From Thalassotalea_F euphylliae (GTDB lineage Bacteria > Pseudomonadota > Gammaproteobacteria > Enterobacterales > Alteromonadaceae): a stretch of DNA of 64,000 nucleotides. The stretch is taken from the NCBI RefSeq assembly GCF_042682785.1, contig NZ_JBHUIB010000003.1, forward strand, positions 744,001 to 808,000. The letters run 5' to 3'. Shown in pieces: positions 17,831-26,750 of the stretch. The first letter of the stretch is position 1. Each line of letters starts with the position of its first letter. The notes below the pieces were generated by a model, which had not been told where the DNA came from, did no database searches, and saw nothing but the letters and a program-made list of their open reading frames with translations. Made by a program: the position numbers and the translations under genes.

Positions 17831-20080
17831 TTAGCTATCTTCCTTTTTCGTTTTTACCATGGTTGGTATGTAGATATCTGGTGCAGGAAAGTCGTTTAGA
17901 GAAATCACTTTCGTTTTGCTAATACGGTGCCTATAAATTTCTCGTAAATACATGATAGCGTTCTTCACTGACTCTAATGACAAACGAATGTCGTTGATAG
18001 AGGTAAAGTTTTGCTTGTCATGGATGAGTTCGCGATATTTCTTTTCATACATGGGCTTGATGGCATACCAGTTTGTGTCGAGAATTTTTGCAGGGTTCTC
18101 ATGAGATAGCAGCATTTCATCTAGTAATTCTTCATCTAAGTGAGGTGCTTTTATAAGCTCGATAATTGTTCTATCGAGTGTATCGTCAAAACGATAATTA
18201 TCTTTGGCGAAACAACGTTTAATGTATGCAACGATTAGCGTTAAAAAGTCATCACTTAAACAAGGACTTTTAGCTATTAAAGTGGTTAACGATAGATTTG
18301 CAGAAGCGCCAATAACGAGTGCATATCGCTTCAAAGTGGTATTTGGGAACAAATTGTTTAAGTGCATCTTAAGCTTATTTAAGTCCATATACGAAAGCTT
18401 ATAATCCTTTGGTAAAGATACAATAGATACAATAGAGGAACAGTTTTTAAAGAAATGTAAGTCTTTTAAATGTCTCGCATCATAACCACTTTCTTTATAG
18501 GTTTTTAGTGCCGTGCGATAATGAGCGGACTCGATAGGGAGAAGACTAATACCCTCTATCGCTTGCGTCTGTTTGTTAAAATGAGGCAAATCTATGGAAC
18601 GGAAGAATAGATCGTCAACATCTAAATTTGAATCTTCTCCACCGAACAGTTTACTTTTTCCTTCGCCACTCACGTCGTATTCATGAACAACAGATTCTGC
18701 ATACGCTATAGCGACAGGGCCTGCTAAAGACATAAATAGGTCGTTAGCATCTAGACGTATTGTTTCACCTATATCAATACCTGCACGACGGAAGTAATTT
18801 TCATCATAATCTGTGGTCACTGCTTGTGCAGTGAGGATATTAAATATTTGCTGGCTTATGTATTGATTGGCATGCCGTTCCATTGAGTTAACATCAATAA
18901 ATTGTATGCCGCCTTCTGTGTCGTTTTGCTCCGCATAGCGCATAATGTCGTTAGAGATTAACATCATGGCATTCCACGGGCGGATACGCTGAATCATGTT
19001 TGATTCAGAAATAGACTCGTTGTCCACACTGTATGAAAAATTCCACTCCTCAGAAAGGTATTTACACAGGAGACGACCAGCATTAATGTGCAAAGCTTCT
19101 GACGTCTCAACATATTGCTCCGAGATATTCGGCAGAATGCAAATACCACTGGTAAATATGGGCTCAAAAACAAATGACTGGTTGTGACTGGCCAATTCTC
19201 TTTCTGAACGAATATCAAACGTTTTACTCATATATGAGTATTGTTGAGCCAGCCCGAATTCAGATGCCATACCAGAGCCCGTTCCGCCGCCAGCACTGAA
19301 TATATAAAAGTACAGTCGAGATTGGTTTGCCTTTATACCGCAAGAGTCGATCAAATAAGAATGGATGAACTTCCAATCTTGGTTAGTAAATTGATTGGTG
19401 TCTTTGTTTAAAATGATTTTTGCGAGGTATTGCCCAAGAATAGGGGCGTTACCAGCACCGCCTGCATGCACTTCGGACAGATCCATTATGCGAAGCTTGT
19501 TATAATCTTTCAGAAAATTGTTATCAAAACCTTTAGATGAAAAGCGTATACGACCTTCTATATCTTTGTCCAAATCACCGAGCATGACTAAAGGCTCAAT
19601 CAGAAATACAGGTTTAATCGCGTTGTCTTGATTTATATTGAGACTTTTTTGTATCCACCTAAATGGTTTATTTTCTTTTTCTTGTGCTTTTGATTGTGCG
19701 TCATGAAACTCATTTAAATAATAGTTACGTGCGTTATGTACCAAACACGCTACATCTAACGCGATATTTGAGCCACAACGGCCCAGGCCAATCAAGCAAA
19801 CTGAAGGAAAATTAGGGGCGTTATCTGCGGGCTCTTCTAAACCACGTTCTGACGGGTAAACATGGTCTCTTAATGCGTCTAAATTTTTTAAAATGAGTGA
19901 GATATCATTTTCGGTAAAGTAGCTATATTTCGCATCGCTAACTTTTTCGCTGTCTTGATTTTCTGATTTTTGCGAGACACGGCGTTTTACGACGATGTCA
20001 AACTCATCGCTACTAGTTTCTGCCGGGTTAGGTTGCGCTTTTTTGTTTGTCGCTTTTGTTCCTGGCTTACGCGTTTGCAT
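17831..20080 (-). CDS. Large divergent tubulin/FtsZ-like GTPase
   Basis: 749 residues from the ATG at 20080, chosen because GGGGATG lies 8 bp upstream; a GTG at 20131 would add 17 residues. After a ~90-residue polar N-terminus come the tubulin/FtsZ nucleotide-binding loops in order: IGLGRCGSNIA (about 97-107, T1-like), GDLD (168), GGAGNAP (207-213, T3-like) and FSAGGGTGSGM (about 261-271), the tubulin signature GGGTGSG. FTSGICILPNISEQYVE resembles the strand after T5. A long C-terminal part (about 380 to the end) has no recognised domain and no membrane segment. Canonical FtsZ is ~380 residues, so this is not the division protein; it resembles the divergent FtsZ-like families known from comparative genomics. 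Polymerisation and role are unknown. It lies downstream of gapA, beyond a terminator. Confidence 0.8.
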   Translation of the reverse strand: MQTRKPGTKATNKKAQPNPAETSSDEFDIVVKRRVSQKSENQDSEKVSDAKYSYFTENDISLILKNLDALRDHVYPSERGLEEPADNAPNFPSVCLIGLGRCGSNIALDVACLVHNARNYYLNEFHDAQSKAQEKENKPFRWIQKSLNINQDNAIKPVFLIEPLVMLGDLDKDIEGRIRFSSKGFDNNFLKDYNKLRIMDLSEVHAGGAGNAPILGQYLAKIILNKDTNQFTNQDWKFIHSYLIDSCGIKANQSRLYFYIFSAGGGTGSGMASEFGLAQQYSYMSKTFDIRSERELASHNQSFVFEPIFTSGICILPNISEQYVETSEALHINAGRLLCKYLSEEWNFSYSVDNESISESNMIQRIRPWNAMMLISNDIMRYAEQNDTEGGIQFIDVNSMERHANQYISQQIFNILTAQAVTTDYDENYFRRAGIDIGETIRLDANDLFMSLAGPVAIAYAESVVHEYDVSGEGKSKLFGGEDSNLDVDDLFFRSIDLPHFNKQTQAIEGISLLPIESAHYRTALKTYKESGYDARHLKDLHFFKNCSSIVSIVSLPKDYKLSYMDLNKLKMHLNNLFPNTTLKRYALVIGASANLSLTTLIAKSPCLSDDFLTLIVAYIKRCFAKDNYRFDDTLDRTIIELIKAPHLDEELLDEMLLSHENPAKILDTNWYAIKPMYEKKYRELIHDKQNFTSINDIRLSLESVKNAIMYLREIYRHRISKTKVISLNDFPAPDIYIPTMVKTKKEDS

Positions 20081-20173
20081 AAAACATCCCCTATAATGCA
20101 AGGGCAACACGAATGTATTGCCTAACTTCACTATAGGTGAAGGGACGAATTATTGCGTAAAAAACAAGCAAAT

Positions 20174-20201
20174 AAAAAAGCCAGCTATCAAAGCTGGCTT
20201 T
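20174..20201 (-). terminator. Intrinsic terminator after gapA
   Basis: On the minus strand AAAGCCAGC-TTTGATA-GCTGGCTTT is a perfect 9-bp stem followed by T. It lies 17 bp after the gapA stop and about 95 bp before the tubulin-like gene, which should therefore have its own promoter. Confidence 0.9.
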
Positions 20202-20218
20202 AGGAGTCGGTGTAAAAA

Positions 20219-21214
20219 TTAATTTTGAATGTGAGCTACTAAATCTAATACTTTATTAGAGTAACCGATTTCGTTGTCATACCATGACACGATTTTTACG
20301 AAAGTGTCTGTTAGTGCAATGCCAGCACCTGCATCGAATACCGATGTACATTTTTCACCAATGAAATCGTTAGAAACTACTTGGTCCTCTGTATAACCTA
20401 AAATGCCCTCTAGATCTCCATGTGCAGCCGTTTTCATTGCATCACAAATTTCTTGATAAGTAGCTGGCTTCTCTAGATTTACTGTTAAATCAACCACTGA
20501 AACGTTTGGTGTTGGTACACGGAATGCCATACCAGTAAGTTTGCCATTAAGCGCTGGAATAACCTTACCAACTGCTTTGGCTGCGCCTGTAGAGCTTGGA
20601 ATAATATTTTGACCAGCACCACGGCCACCACGCCAGTCTTTAGCAGAAGGGCCATCTACTGTTTTCTGGGTTGCGGTCGTCGCGTGAACAGTTGTCATTA
20701 AACCGTCGGTAATACCCCAATTGTCGTTAAGTACTTTAGCTACAGGGGCAAGACAGTTAGTAGTACAAGAAGCGTTCGATACTACATCTTCACCGTTGTA
20801 GTTGTCGTGGTTAACCCCCATGACAAACATTGGCGTAGCGTCTTTTGAAGGAGCAGACATGACCACTTTCTTAGCACCTGCCTCAATATGCTTACGGGCG
20901 GTTTCATCTGTAAGGAATAGGCCTGTAGATTCAACAACTACATCTACATCGATATCGTTCCACTTTAACTGTGCCGGATCGCGTTCTGCCGTTACACGAA
21001 CTGTTTTTCCATTTACCACTAGATTTCCGTCAACTACTTCTACAGTACCATTGAAACGACCATGTGTTGAGTCGTACTTCAACATATAAGCCATGTAGTC
21101 TACTTCAATCAGGTCGTTAATACCGACGATTTCAATATCCTGACGCTCTTGTGCTGCGCGAAATACGAAACGGCCGATGCGTCCAAAGCCGTTAATACCA
21201 ACTTTAATAGTCAT
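20219..21214 (-). CDS. gapA: Glyceraldehyde-3-phosphate dehydrogenase, type I
   Basis: 331 residues. It converts glyceraldehyde 3-phosphate to 1,3-bisphosphoglycerate with NAD+. The Rossmann start TIKVGINGFGRIGR and the active-site ASCTTNCLAP motif (catalytic cysteine near residue 150) are intact, as is WYDNEIGYS near the C-terminus. Length matches E. coli GapA (331). A HexR box lies 24 bp before its start. A second, longer GAPDH is encoded at 24357. Confidence 0.96.
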   Translation of the reverse strand: MTIKVGINGFGRIGRFVFRAAQERQDIEIVGINDLIEVDYMAYMLKYDSTHGRFNGTVEVVDGNLVVNGKTVRVTAERDPAQLKWNDIDVDVVVESTGLFLTDETARKHIEAGAKKVVMSAPSKDATPMFVMGVNHDNYNGEDVVSNASCTTNCLAPVAKVLNDNWGITDGLMTTVHATTATQKTVDGPSAKDWRGGRGAGQNIIPSSTGAAKAVGKVIPALNGKLTGMAFRVPTPNVSVVDLTVNLEKPATYQEICDAMKTAAHGDLEGILGYTEDQVVSNDFIGEKCTSVFDAGAGIALTDTFVKIVSWYDNEIGYSNKVLDLVAHIQN

Positions 21215-21237
21215 GTTTAACCCTTACATTTTGTTAA

Positions 21238-21252
21238 TGTAGTAAAATTACA
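21238..21252. promoter_or_regulatory. HexR box upstream of gapA
   Basis: TGTAGTAAAATTACA, identical in all 15 bases to the first zwf box. It lies 24 bp upstream of the gapA start on the minus strand. An adjoining TTACATTTTG at 21224-21233 may be a degenerate further half-site. Confidence 0.85.
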
Positions 21253-21456
21253 CCATTACACGAAAAATTCAAGGCGTAAATCCAATTTCATGAAAGTAAA
21301 TTAAATAATATTTCGGATTGTTACCAAAATATTTAATTAATTTAGCAACTTTATTTTGCAGAAATGAGGCAACTCTATAACAGCCATGATAAAATAGGAT
21401 AAGTCTCGTGTTTTAAACACGCCAATCTAAAATAAATTTAACCTCGGAAAATCAAT

Positions 21457-22980
21457 ATGACACAAGAGAAAGTATTGTGTGACATAGGCTTTATTGGCTT
21501 AGGTGTTATGGGTAAGAACTTGGTACTCAACTTAGCTGATAATGGATATAAAATAGCTGCATTCGATTTAAATCATGAAAAAGTAACCGATGCTATCGCT
21601 CAAGATAAGCTAGAAAACAAAACAGACTCCCCCCGTGTTTACGGTTGCTCCTCCTACACCGAACTACTTTCTCAATTAACAGCTCCGCATCTAATTGTTC
21701 TCTCAGTCCCTGCTGGAGAACCTGTTGACCAAGTTTGTGAAAGCTTAATTGGCGCAGGTATTCAACCTGACGATATCGTTATTGATACAGGTAACAGCCT
21801 CTGGGTAGATACTGTTGAGCGCGAAAAACGTTATAAAAATAAATTTATTTTATTCTCATCAGCGGTGTCAGGTGGCGAAGTGGGGGCGAGGTTTGGGCCA
21901 GCATTAATGCCGAGTGGTTCTCCATATGCTTGGACGCGCATTAAACCTATTTGGGAAGCAATTTCTGCCAAAGTAGATCCTGTTACAGGTAAACCGATAG
22001 AACGCACAGAGCCAGGTGAAGTTATAGAGCATGGAGATCCATGTGCTGCTTACATAGGTCCTGCTGGGGCTGGTCACTACGTGAAAATGGTGCATAACGG
22101 CATTGAATATGCTGATATGCAAATCATTTGTGAAGCATATCAAGTATTGCGTGACGGCCTAGGGATGAGCTGTGAAGAAATTGCAGATACGTTTGAAAAA
22201 TGGAACCAAGGTCCTCTTGATAGCTACCTAATGGAAATCTCAGTCGAGGTATTGAGACACAAAATAGAAGACGGTAAACCTTTAGTCGATTTAATTTTAG
22301 ATAAGGCGGGCCAAAAGGGAACAGGCTTATGGACGGCGGTAAGCAGCCTAGAAGTTGGTTGTCCTGCACCAACAATATCGCAAGCTGTATATGCGCGTTC
22401 TATTTCTTCCTTTAAAGCTGCACGTGTAGAAGCGTCTAAACTTTTATCGGGCCCAGAGCAACAAAGGTACTCTGAAGAAGAGAAAGCAGAATTTATTACA
22501 CGCCTTCATGATGCGATTTACTGCGCAAAAATTTGTGCTTATGCTCAGGGCTTTCAACTTATGAAGCTAGCAGCGAAAGAACATAATTGGACATTAGATT
22601 TTGCGAGCATTGCAAAAATATGGCGAGCAGGTTGTATTATTCGTGCAGTGTTTCTTCAGTCAATTACTGAAGCGTTCTCAAGAAATGAAGATTTGGACAA
22701 TTTATTGTTGGACGAATTTTTTGCGAAACAATTGAACCTTCACCAGGCTAATTGGCGTAAAGCTATTGCAGATATCACAATGATGGGTATCCCTGCTGGT
22801 GCATTGAGTTCTTCGTTGTCCTACTACGACTCCATGCGCATGGAAACATTGCCAGCAAACCTTTTACAGGGACAGCGAGACTTTTTTGGGGCTCATACAT
22901 TTGAGCGTACAGACAAGCCTAGCGGTAAAAAATATCATGTAGAATGGGCAGTAGAAGGGCGTCCGATAATTTCGCTATAA
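21457..22980 (+). CDS. gnd: 6-phosphogluconate dehydrogenase, decarboxylating
   Basis: 507 residues. It converts 6-phosphogluconate to ribulose 5-phosphate and CO2 with NADP+. The cofactor fingerprint GFIGLGVMGKNLVLNLAD lies at about 11-28. The catalytic segment GPAGAGHYVKMVHNGIEYADMQ contains the lysine and the HNGIEY signature. VSGGEVGARFGPALMPSG is the substrate-binding loop. Typical enzymes have 468-510 residues, so it is at the long end. It is divergent from gapA; msrB follows after 4 bp. Confidence 0.95.
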   Translation: MTQEKVLCDIGFIGLGVMGKNLVLNLADNGYKIAAFDLNHEKVTDAIAQDKLENKTDSPRVYGCSSYTELLSQLTAPHLIVLSVPAGEPVDQVCESLIGAGIQPDDIVIDTGNSLWVDTVEREKRYKNKFILFSSAVSGGEVGARFGPALMPSGSPYAWTRIKPIWEAISAKVDPVTGKPIERTEPGEVIEHGDPCAAYIGPAGAGHYVKMVHNGIEYADMQIICEAYQVLRDGLGMSCEEIADTFEKWNQGPLDSYLMEISVEVLRHKIEDGKPLVDLILDKAGQKGTGLWTAVSSLEVGCPAPTISQAVYARSISSFKAARVEASKLLSGPEQQRYSEEEKAEFITRLHDAIYCAKICAYAQGFQLMKLAAKEHNWTLDFASIAKIWRAGCIIRAVFLQSITEAFSRNEDLDNLLLDEFFAKQLNLHQANWRKAIADITMMGIPAGALSSSLSYYDSMRMETLPANLLQGQRDFFGAHTFERTDKPSGKKYHVEWAVEGRPIISL

Positions 22981-22984
22981 GCTT

Positions 22985-23365
22985 ATGACTGATGATGATT
23001 ATAAACAAAAGTTAACGCCAGACGCCTACGCAGTGTGTAGGCTAGCGGCTACTGAACGTCCTTTTACGGGTAAGTATAATGATCATTGGTTAAAAGGTAA
23101 TTATCACTGCGCCTGTTGCGAACGGGCGCTGTTTTCCTCGGACAGTAAGTTTAACGCGGGTTGTGGTTGGCCGAGTTTTTTCGAGTGTATTGATGGCACT
23201 GTATCTTATAAGGAAGACTTGACTCACGGTATGATCAGAACAGAAATTAACTGTGCGAATTGTGATAGCCATTTGGGGCATGTTTTTGACGATGGACCAG
23301 CACCTACGGGCAAGCGTTATTGTGTAAACTCGCTCAGTTTAGTATTCGAGTCTGATTTAGAATAA
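22985..23365 (+). CDS. msrB: Peptide methionine (R)-S-oxide reductase
   Basis: 126 residues. It reduces methionine-R-sulfoxide in proteins. The two zinc-binding CxxC pairs are present (CACC near residue 39 and CANC near 85), as is GCGWPSFFE. The catalytic cysteine is in RYCVNSLSL near the C-terminus, in the usual position. It starts 4 bp after gnd and is probably co-transcribed with it, which would pair repair of oxidised protein with an NADPH source; that link is inference. Confidence 0.95.
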   Translation: MTDDDYKQKLTPDAYAVCRLAATERPFTGKYNDHWLKGNYHCACCERALFSSDSKFNAGCGWPSFFECIDGTVSYKEDLTHGMIRTEINCANCDSHLGHVFDDGPAPTGKRYCVNSLSLVFESDLE

Positions 23366-23388
23366 CAGCAGCAATTTCAAAAAAGCGA

Positions 23389-24189
23389 TCAATGCTTTGG
23401 CGCGGTAAATGTCCCTAACTCTATTTTTTCTAGTGTTGCTTGCGCAACTTGATCTAAAAATGGACCGTCTAACTGATATCCCTCACTATACTGCAATAGG
23501 TTATCATTGCTAATCGTCTCATCTTGCGGGTCATGTAGTTTGAGAATTTTAAGCCATATGTAAGCTTGTTTGTATTCTTCCTTGTCAGTAAATATTGTCG
23601 TGATTGCTTTAAAAATCTCTTTGTTGGGAACATCGCCTTCTTTCTGAAGTTCAAGCGCATGGAACAGTAACTCTAATGTTTTATCCGGGTCACGCTTGAT
23701 GTAATAAGTGGCTAGATGAAATTGTGATGCAGGTGTTTCTAATGCAGCACTTCCTTCCATCGCTAAAAACTTTTCTAACGCTGTGTTGTTTAAGTAACGA
23801 GACCAGTGATAGTAAAGTAGTTCAGGGTGTTCTGAATTCTTCGTTTCTTCACTTAACTCTTCAATTCGTTGTTTTGCTTTTGCAAAGTTATCAATACGGT
23901 TGCGTTGTTTATACTTTAGTTTAATGTGTTCAATCTTCGATGCGTGCTCCATACATGCGGCATAGTCTTCATAAGCAATTAATAGATTATATTTTTGTTT
24001 GTCTGCACCTGATTGTTGTAAAGCATACTTGGCAAAAATTTTATCTCGGCGTTCTGTTTTGCACCACGTATCTTCGATGAAATCATTGCAGATGTTCGGT
24101 GATTCCTTACAAATTTTGGCGAGATCAGGGCCAGTGTCACAGCCTGACATGATTAAAAGGGGAAATAGAGTAAGTAAAGTGCGCTTCAT
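23389..24189 (-). CDS. DUF2989-type lipoprotein
   Basis: 266 residues with a lipoprotein leader (MKRTLLTLFPLLIMSGC, lipobox MSGC). The mature start CDTGPDLAKICKESPNICNDF and the following WCKTERRDKIFAKY segment match the DUF2989 family of Alteromonadales and Vibrionales. The rest is helical, consistent with TPR-like repeats (residues about 60-240). Function is unknown. It lies between msrB (convergent) and the long GAPDH gene (divergent). Confidence 0.8.
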   Translation of the reverse strand: MKRTLLTLFPLLIMSGCDTGPDLAKICKESPNICNDFIEDTWCKTERRDKIFAKYALQQSGADKQKYNLLIAYEDYAACMEHASKIEHIKLKYKQRNRIDNFAKAKQRIEELSEETKNSEHPELLYYHWSRYLNNTALEKFLAMEGSAALETPASQFHLATYYIKRDPDKTLELLFHALELQKEGDVPNKEIFKAITTIFTDKEEYKQAYIWLKILKLHDPQDETISNDNLLQYSEGYQLDGPFLDQVAQATLEKIELGTFTAPKH

Positions 24190-24356
24190 TTATTGCTCAA
24201 ATTTATTACAAAAATACGATGTAACTACTAGCGTAAACTTTCATGCTGAATTACAATGTGCGCCGCATCAAGCGGGTAACTATTATTAATATAGATAACA
24301 TATACAACATTGATAATAGCTTACTGATCACTTTACTTAAATAAAAGGTTTACGTA

Positions 24357-25808
24357 ATGACTTCTCATCTTGAGGAACAATATCAATCAAGCTGGCAAGA
24401 ACGCCAAACATTCGCTGAAAACATGCTACCAATGATTAGCCAGTTATTCAGAAATAAAGGCATTGAAGTTGCCGTTTACGGTCGTCCTTTAGTGAATGCT
24501 TCGGCAATCGATATTATCAAGGCGCATAAATCAGTTGCGTTACACGAAGAAAGCAAACTGCGCCTTCGTGAAAGTTTCCCATTTTTAGAAGCATTATCAA
24601 AAATGCCATTAGCACCAGCGCGCATTGACGTTGGTAAACTAGCTTATCGTTACCTTTTCTTAGGTGGTGCAAATGGTCTTACTATCGAGCAATATCTAGA
24701 AAAAGAACTTGCTGATATTTTGCAAAGCAACTCTGAAGGCGATGATGCACAAGATGTTGTGCTTTATGGTTTTGGTCGTATTGGTCGTTTATTAGCACGC
24801 CTATTGATCGAAAAAACAGGTCCTTCTGCTAAATTACGTTTACGCGCTATTGTTATTCGTCCAGGAAAAGATGGTGACCTAGCCAAGCGTGCTAGTTTGC
24901 TTCGTCGTGACTCAGTTCACGGTTCTTTCAACGGCAGCATCTCTATCGACGAGGAAAATAACGTAATTCGCGCGAATGGTGCTTTTATTCAAGTAATTTA
25001 CGCTAAGTCACCTGCGGAAATAGATTACACAGAATACGGTATTAACAATGCCCTTGTTGTCGACAATACGGGTATTTGGTCTGATGAAGAAGGATTAGGC
25101 CAGCATTTACAAGCAAAAGGTACATCAAAAGTACTTCTAACTGCACCAGCTAAGGGTGACATCAAAAACATCGTTTACGGTGTTAACCATGACATGATCT
25201 TGGCAGAAGATAAGATTATTTCTGCAGCGAGTTGTACCACTAATGCCATTACGCCTGTACTTAAAGCCGTAAATGATAAATTTGGTATTAAAAACGGTCA
25301 TGTAGAAACGGTACACTCTTATACTAACGACCAAAACTTAATCGATAACTATCATAAATCACCTCGTCGCGGCCGTAGCGCACCATTAAACATGGTTATT
25401 ACGTCAACGGGAGCGGCTAAAGCCGTTGCTAAAGCGTTACCAGAGCTGAAAGGATTGTTAACAGGTAATGCTATTCGTGTACCTACACCAAATGTTTCAA
25501 TGGCTATCATGAACCTTAATCTTAAGGAAGCGACAGATACAGATGGTTTGAATAACTACTTACGTGAAATATCTTTACGTTCAGAGCTGCAGAACCAAGT
25601 AGATTACACAGCATCGACTGAAATTGTTTCGACAGATTTAGTTGGCTCTCGCTACGCAGGTGTTGTAGATTCTCAAGCAACAATTGTTGATGAAGACCGC
25701 GCAGTATTGTACGTATGGTATGACAATGAATTTGGTTATAGCTGTCAGGTGGTCCGTGTTATCCAAGAAATGGCTGGCTTAAATGTTCCAACGTTACCAT
25801 TAGCGTAA
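24357..25808 (+). CDS. Long-form glyceraldehyde-3-phosphate dehydrogenase
   Basis: 483 residues. The GAPDH domain starts near residue 130 (VVLYGFGRIGRLLARLL), after an N-terminal extension rich in helices. The catalytic motif ISAASCTTNAITP is intact near residue 290, and WYDNEFGYS is near the C-terminus. Long GAPDHs of this form occur in Vibrio, Shewanella and relatives alongside GapA. The extension has no recognised catalytic motif. Whether this paralogue works in glycolysis or gluconeogenesis cannot be told from sequence. It has its own strong terminator. Confidence 0.9.
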   Translation: MTSHLEEQYQSSWQERQTFAENMLPMISQLFRNKGIEVAVYGRPLVNASAIDIIKAHKSVALHEESKLRLRESFPFLEALSKMPLAPARIDVGKLAYRYLFLGGANGLTIEQYLEKELADILQSNSEGDDAQDVVLYGFGRIGRLLARLLIEKTGPSAKLRLRAIVIRPGKDGDLAKRASLLRRDSVHGSFNGSISIDEENNVIRANGAFIQVIYAKSPAEIDYTEYGINNALVVDNTGIWSDEEGLGQHLQAKGTSKVLLTAPAKGDIKNIVYGVNHDMILAEDKIISAASCTTNAITPVLKAVNDKFGIKNGHVETVHSYTNDQNLIDNYHKSPRRGRSAPLNMVITSTGAAKAVAKALPELKGLLTGNAIRVPTPNVSMAIMNLNLKEATDTDGLNNYLREISLRSELQNQVDYTASTEIVSTDLVGSRYAGVVDSQATIVDEDRAVLYVWYDNEFGYSCQVVRVIQEMAGLNVPTLPLA

Positions 25809-25830
25809 ACACTAATAGCTAATTATTACT

Positions 25831-25854
25831 AAAAAGGCGCTAAGGCGCCTTTTT
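25831..25854 (+). terminator. Intrinsic terminator after the long GAPDH gene
   Basis: AAAAGGCGC-TAAG-GCGCCTTTTTT forms a GC-rich stem with a 4-nt loop and a six-T tail. It lies 23 bp after the stop codon. Confidence 0.92.
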
Positions 25855-25860
25855 TATTAT

Positions 25861-25887
25861 TAAGGTTTTATTCGATAAAGCCGATAG
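25861..25887 (+). promoter_or_regulatory. Sigma-28 (FliA) promoter
   Basis: TAAGGTTT, an 11-bp spacer, then GCCGATAG. The flagellar sigma-28 consensus is TAAAGTTT-N11-GCCGATAA, so this differs at one base in each half and has exact spacing. It lies 47 bp before the motility-protein gene, which has a good GGAGG ribosome-binding site. Confidence 0.8.
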
Positions 25888-25933
25888 AGTAAGGGAAGAC
25901 AACGTTAATCAAAGTCGTATAACGGAGGAACTT

Positions 25934-26131
25934 ATGTCTTTAACTATCGGTAATACCGATCCTGTACAAACTAAAGCAGGAACTGCAACAGAATTAAAAA
26001 CAGCCAATTTAGCTAAAAACCAACAAGAGTTGGAAGGCCAAATGGCGCTTAATTTAATTCAGTCAGCGGCTCCAGCTGCGGTGCAGCCACCAACGGCAAG
26101 CTCAGGCAACAACATAAACATTAAAGTTTAA
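25934..26131 (+). CDS. Small YjfB-type putative motility protein
   Basis: 65 residues, no signal peptide and no membrane segment, rich in Ala, Gln, Asn and Thr. The middle (QQELEGQMALNLIQSAA) and the disordered proline-rich tail ending NNINIKV match the YjfB family of putative motility proteins, which often end in a hydrophobic strand after a Pro/Ala-rich stretch. The near-consensus FliA promoter independently points to flagellar-class expression. Its stop codon overlaps the tusE stop codon by 4 bp (convergent). No flagellar genes are nearby in the window. Confidence 0.72.
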   Translation: MSLTIGNTDPVQTKAGTATELKTANLAKNQQELEGQMALNLIQSAAPAAVQPPTASSGNNINIKV

Positions 26132-26454
26132 ATGCAGCGTGCGGGCTTAGGTAGTCCAGCGTACTTTGTAGCCTGTTTAGCAGGGCCGTCAGGAAATAGT
26201 CGGTATAAATATCGACTATTCGCCTTTTCTTCACCAAATGATGCTTTCATTGCTTTCGTAAGTGCTCGAATAGCCGGTGATGTATTGAACTCTAAATAAA
26301 ACGCACGCACGAAATTCACCACTTCCCAGTGTGCTTCCGTTAACTCGATATTGTCTTCTGCAGCAATTTGCCTCGCTAACGATTCATCCCAATCTAAGTG
26401 ATTTTTTAAGTAGCCTTGAGCATCTCGCTCTATGGAGTCTAGTGCTGTATTCAT
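26128..26454 (-). CDS. tusE: Sulfurtransferase TusE (DsrC family)
   Basis: 108 residues. It accepts sulfur from TusBCD and passes it to MnmA for 2-thiouridine formation in tRNA. The DsrC-family pattern is clear: DAQGYLKNHLDWDE, then LTEAHWEVVNFVRAFY, and the C-terminal arm with the active cysteine as penultimate residue (C107, ending ARCI). DsrC proteins of sulfur oxidisers carry an extra upstream cysteine; here it is absent, which fits TusE. It is last in the tusDCBE operon, 5 bp after tusB. Confidence 0.93.
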   Translation of the reverse strand: MNTALDSIERDAQGYLKNHLDWDESLARQIAAEDNIELTEAHWEVVNFVRAFYLEFNTSPAIRALTKAMKASFGEEKANSRYLYRLFPDGPAKQATKYAGLPKPARCI

Positions 26455-26459
26455 TTACT

Positions 26460-26750
26460 TTATTGCCAGGTTAGAGTTTTATCGAATTGAAGAGAAAGTT
26501 CAATTAAGGTTTTCATGCTAACTGTTTGGATTGCATTATTAGTGTTGTCTAATCCACGTGCTTTAAAATGATGTTCGATCACATAAACAGTAGATACATG
26601 CTCAATTAGTTTGATGAGTTCAGGGTGTCCAATGTTATACACACCATCGTCTAGCAACATAATAGCATCATCTCCAGACAGCAACGCTGTTAGTGGTTGA
26701 TGATCTTGCTGCGAATACCAAGAGCGTCTCACTAGGTGTAACGTTGTCAT
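26460..26750 (-). CDS. tusB: Sulfurtransferase subunit TusB (DsrH family)
   Basis: 96 residues, the usual size of TusB/DsrH. It is part of the cytoplasmic TusBCD hexamer that relays persulfide sulfur in tRNA thiolation. The segment LLSGDDAIMLLDDGVYN matches the family core. It carries no obvious conserved cysteine, as is common in TusB. Its start shares one base with the tusC stop codon. Identity rests on family features and operon position. Confidence 0.9.
   Translation of the reverse strand: MTTLHLVRRSWYSQQDHQPLTALLSGDDAIMLLDDGVYNIGHPELIKLIEHVSTVYVIEHHFKARGLDNTNNAIQTVSMKTLIELSLQFDKTLTWQ

Noticed and set aside
17831..20080. FtsZ cell-division protein
   Set aside because: Twice the size of FtsZ, no FtsZ C-terminal peptide, and not in a dcw cluster.
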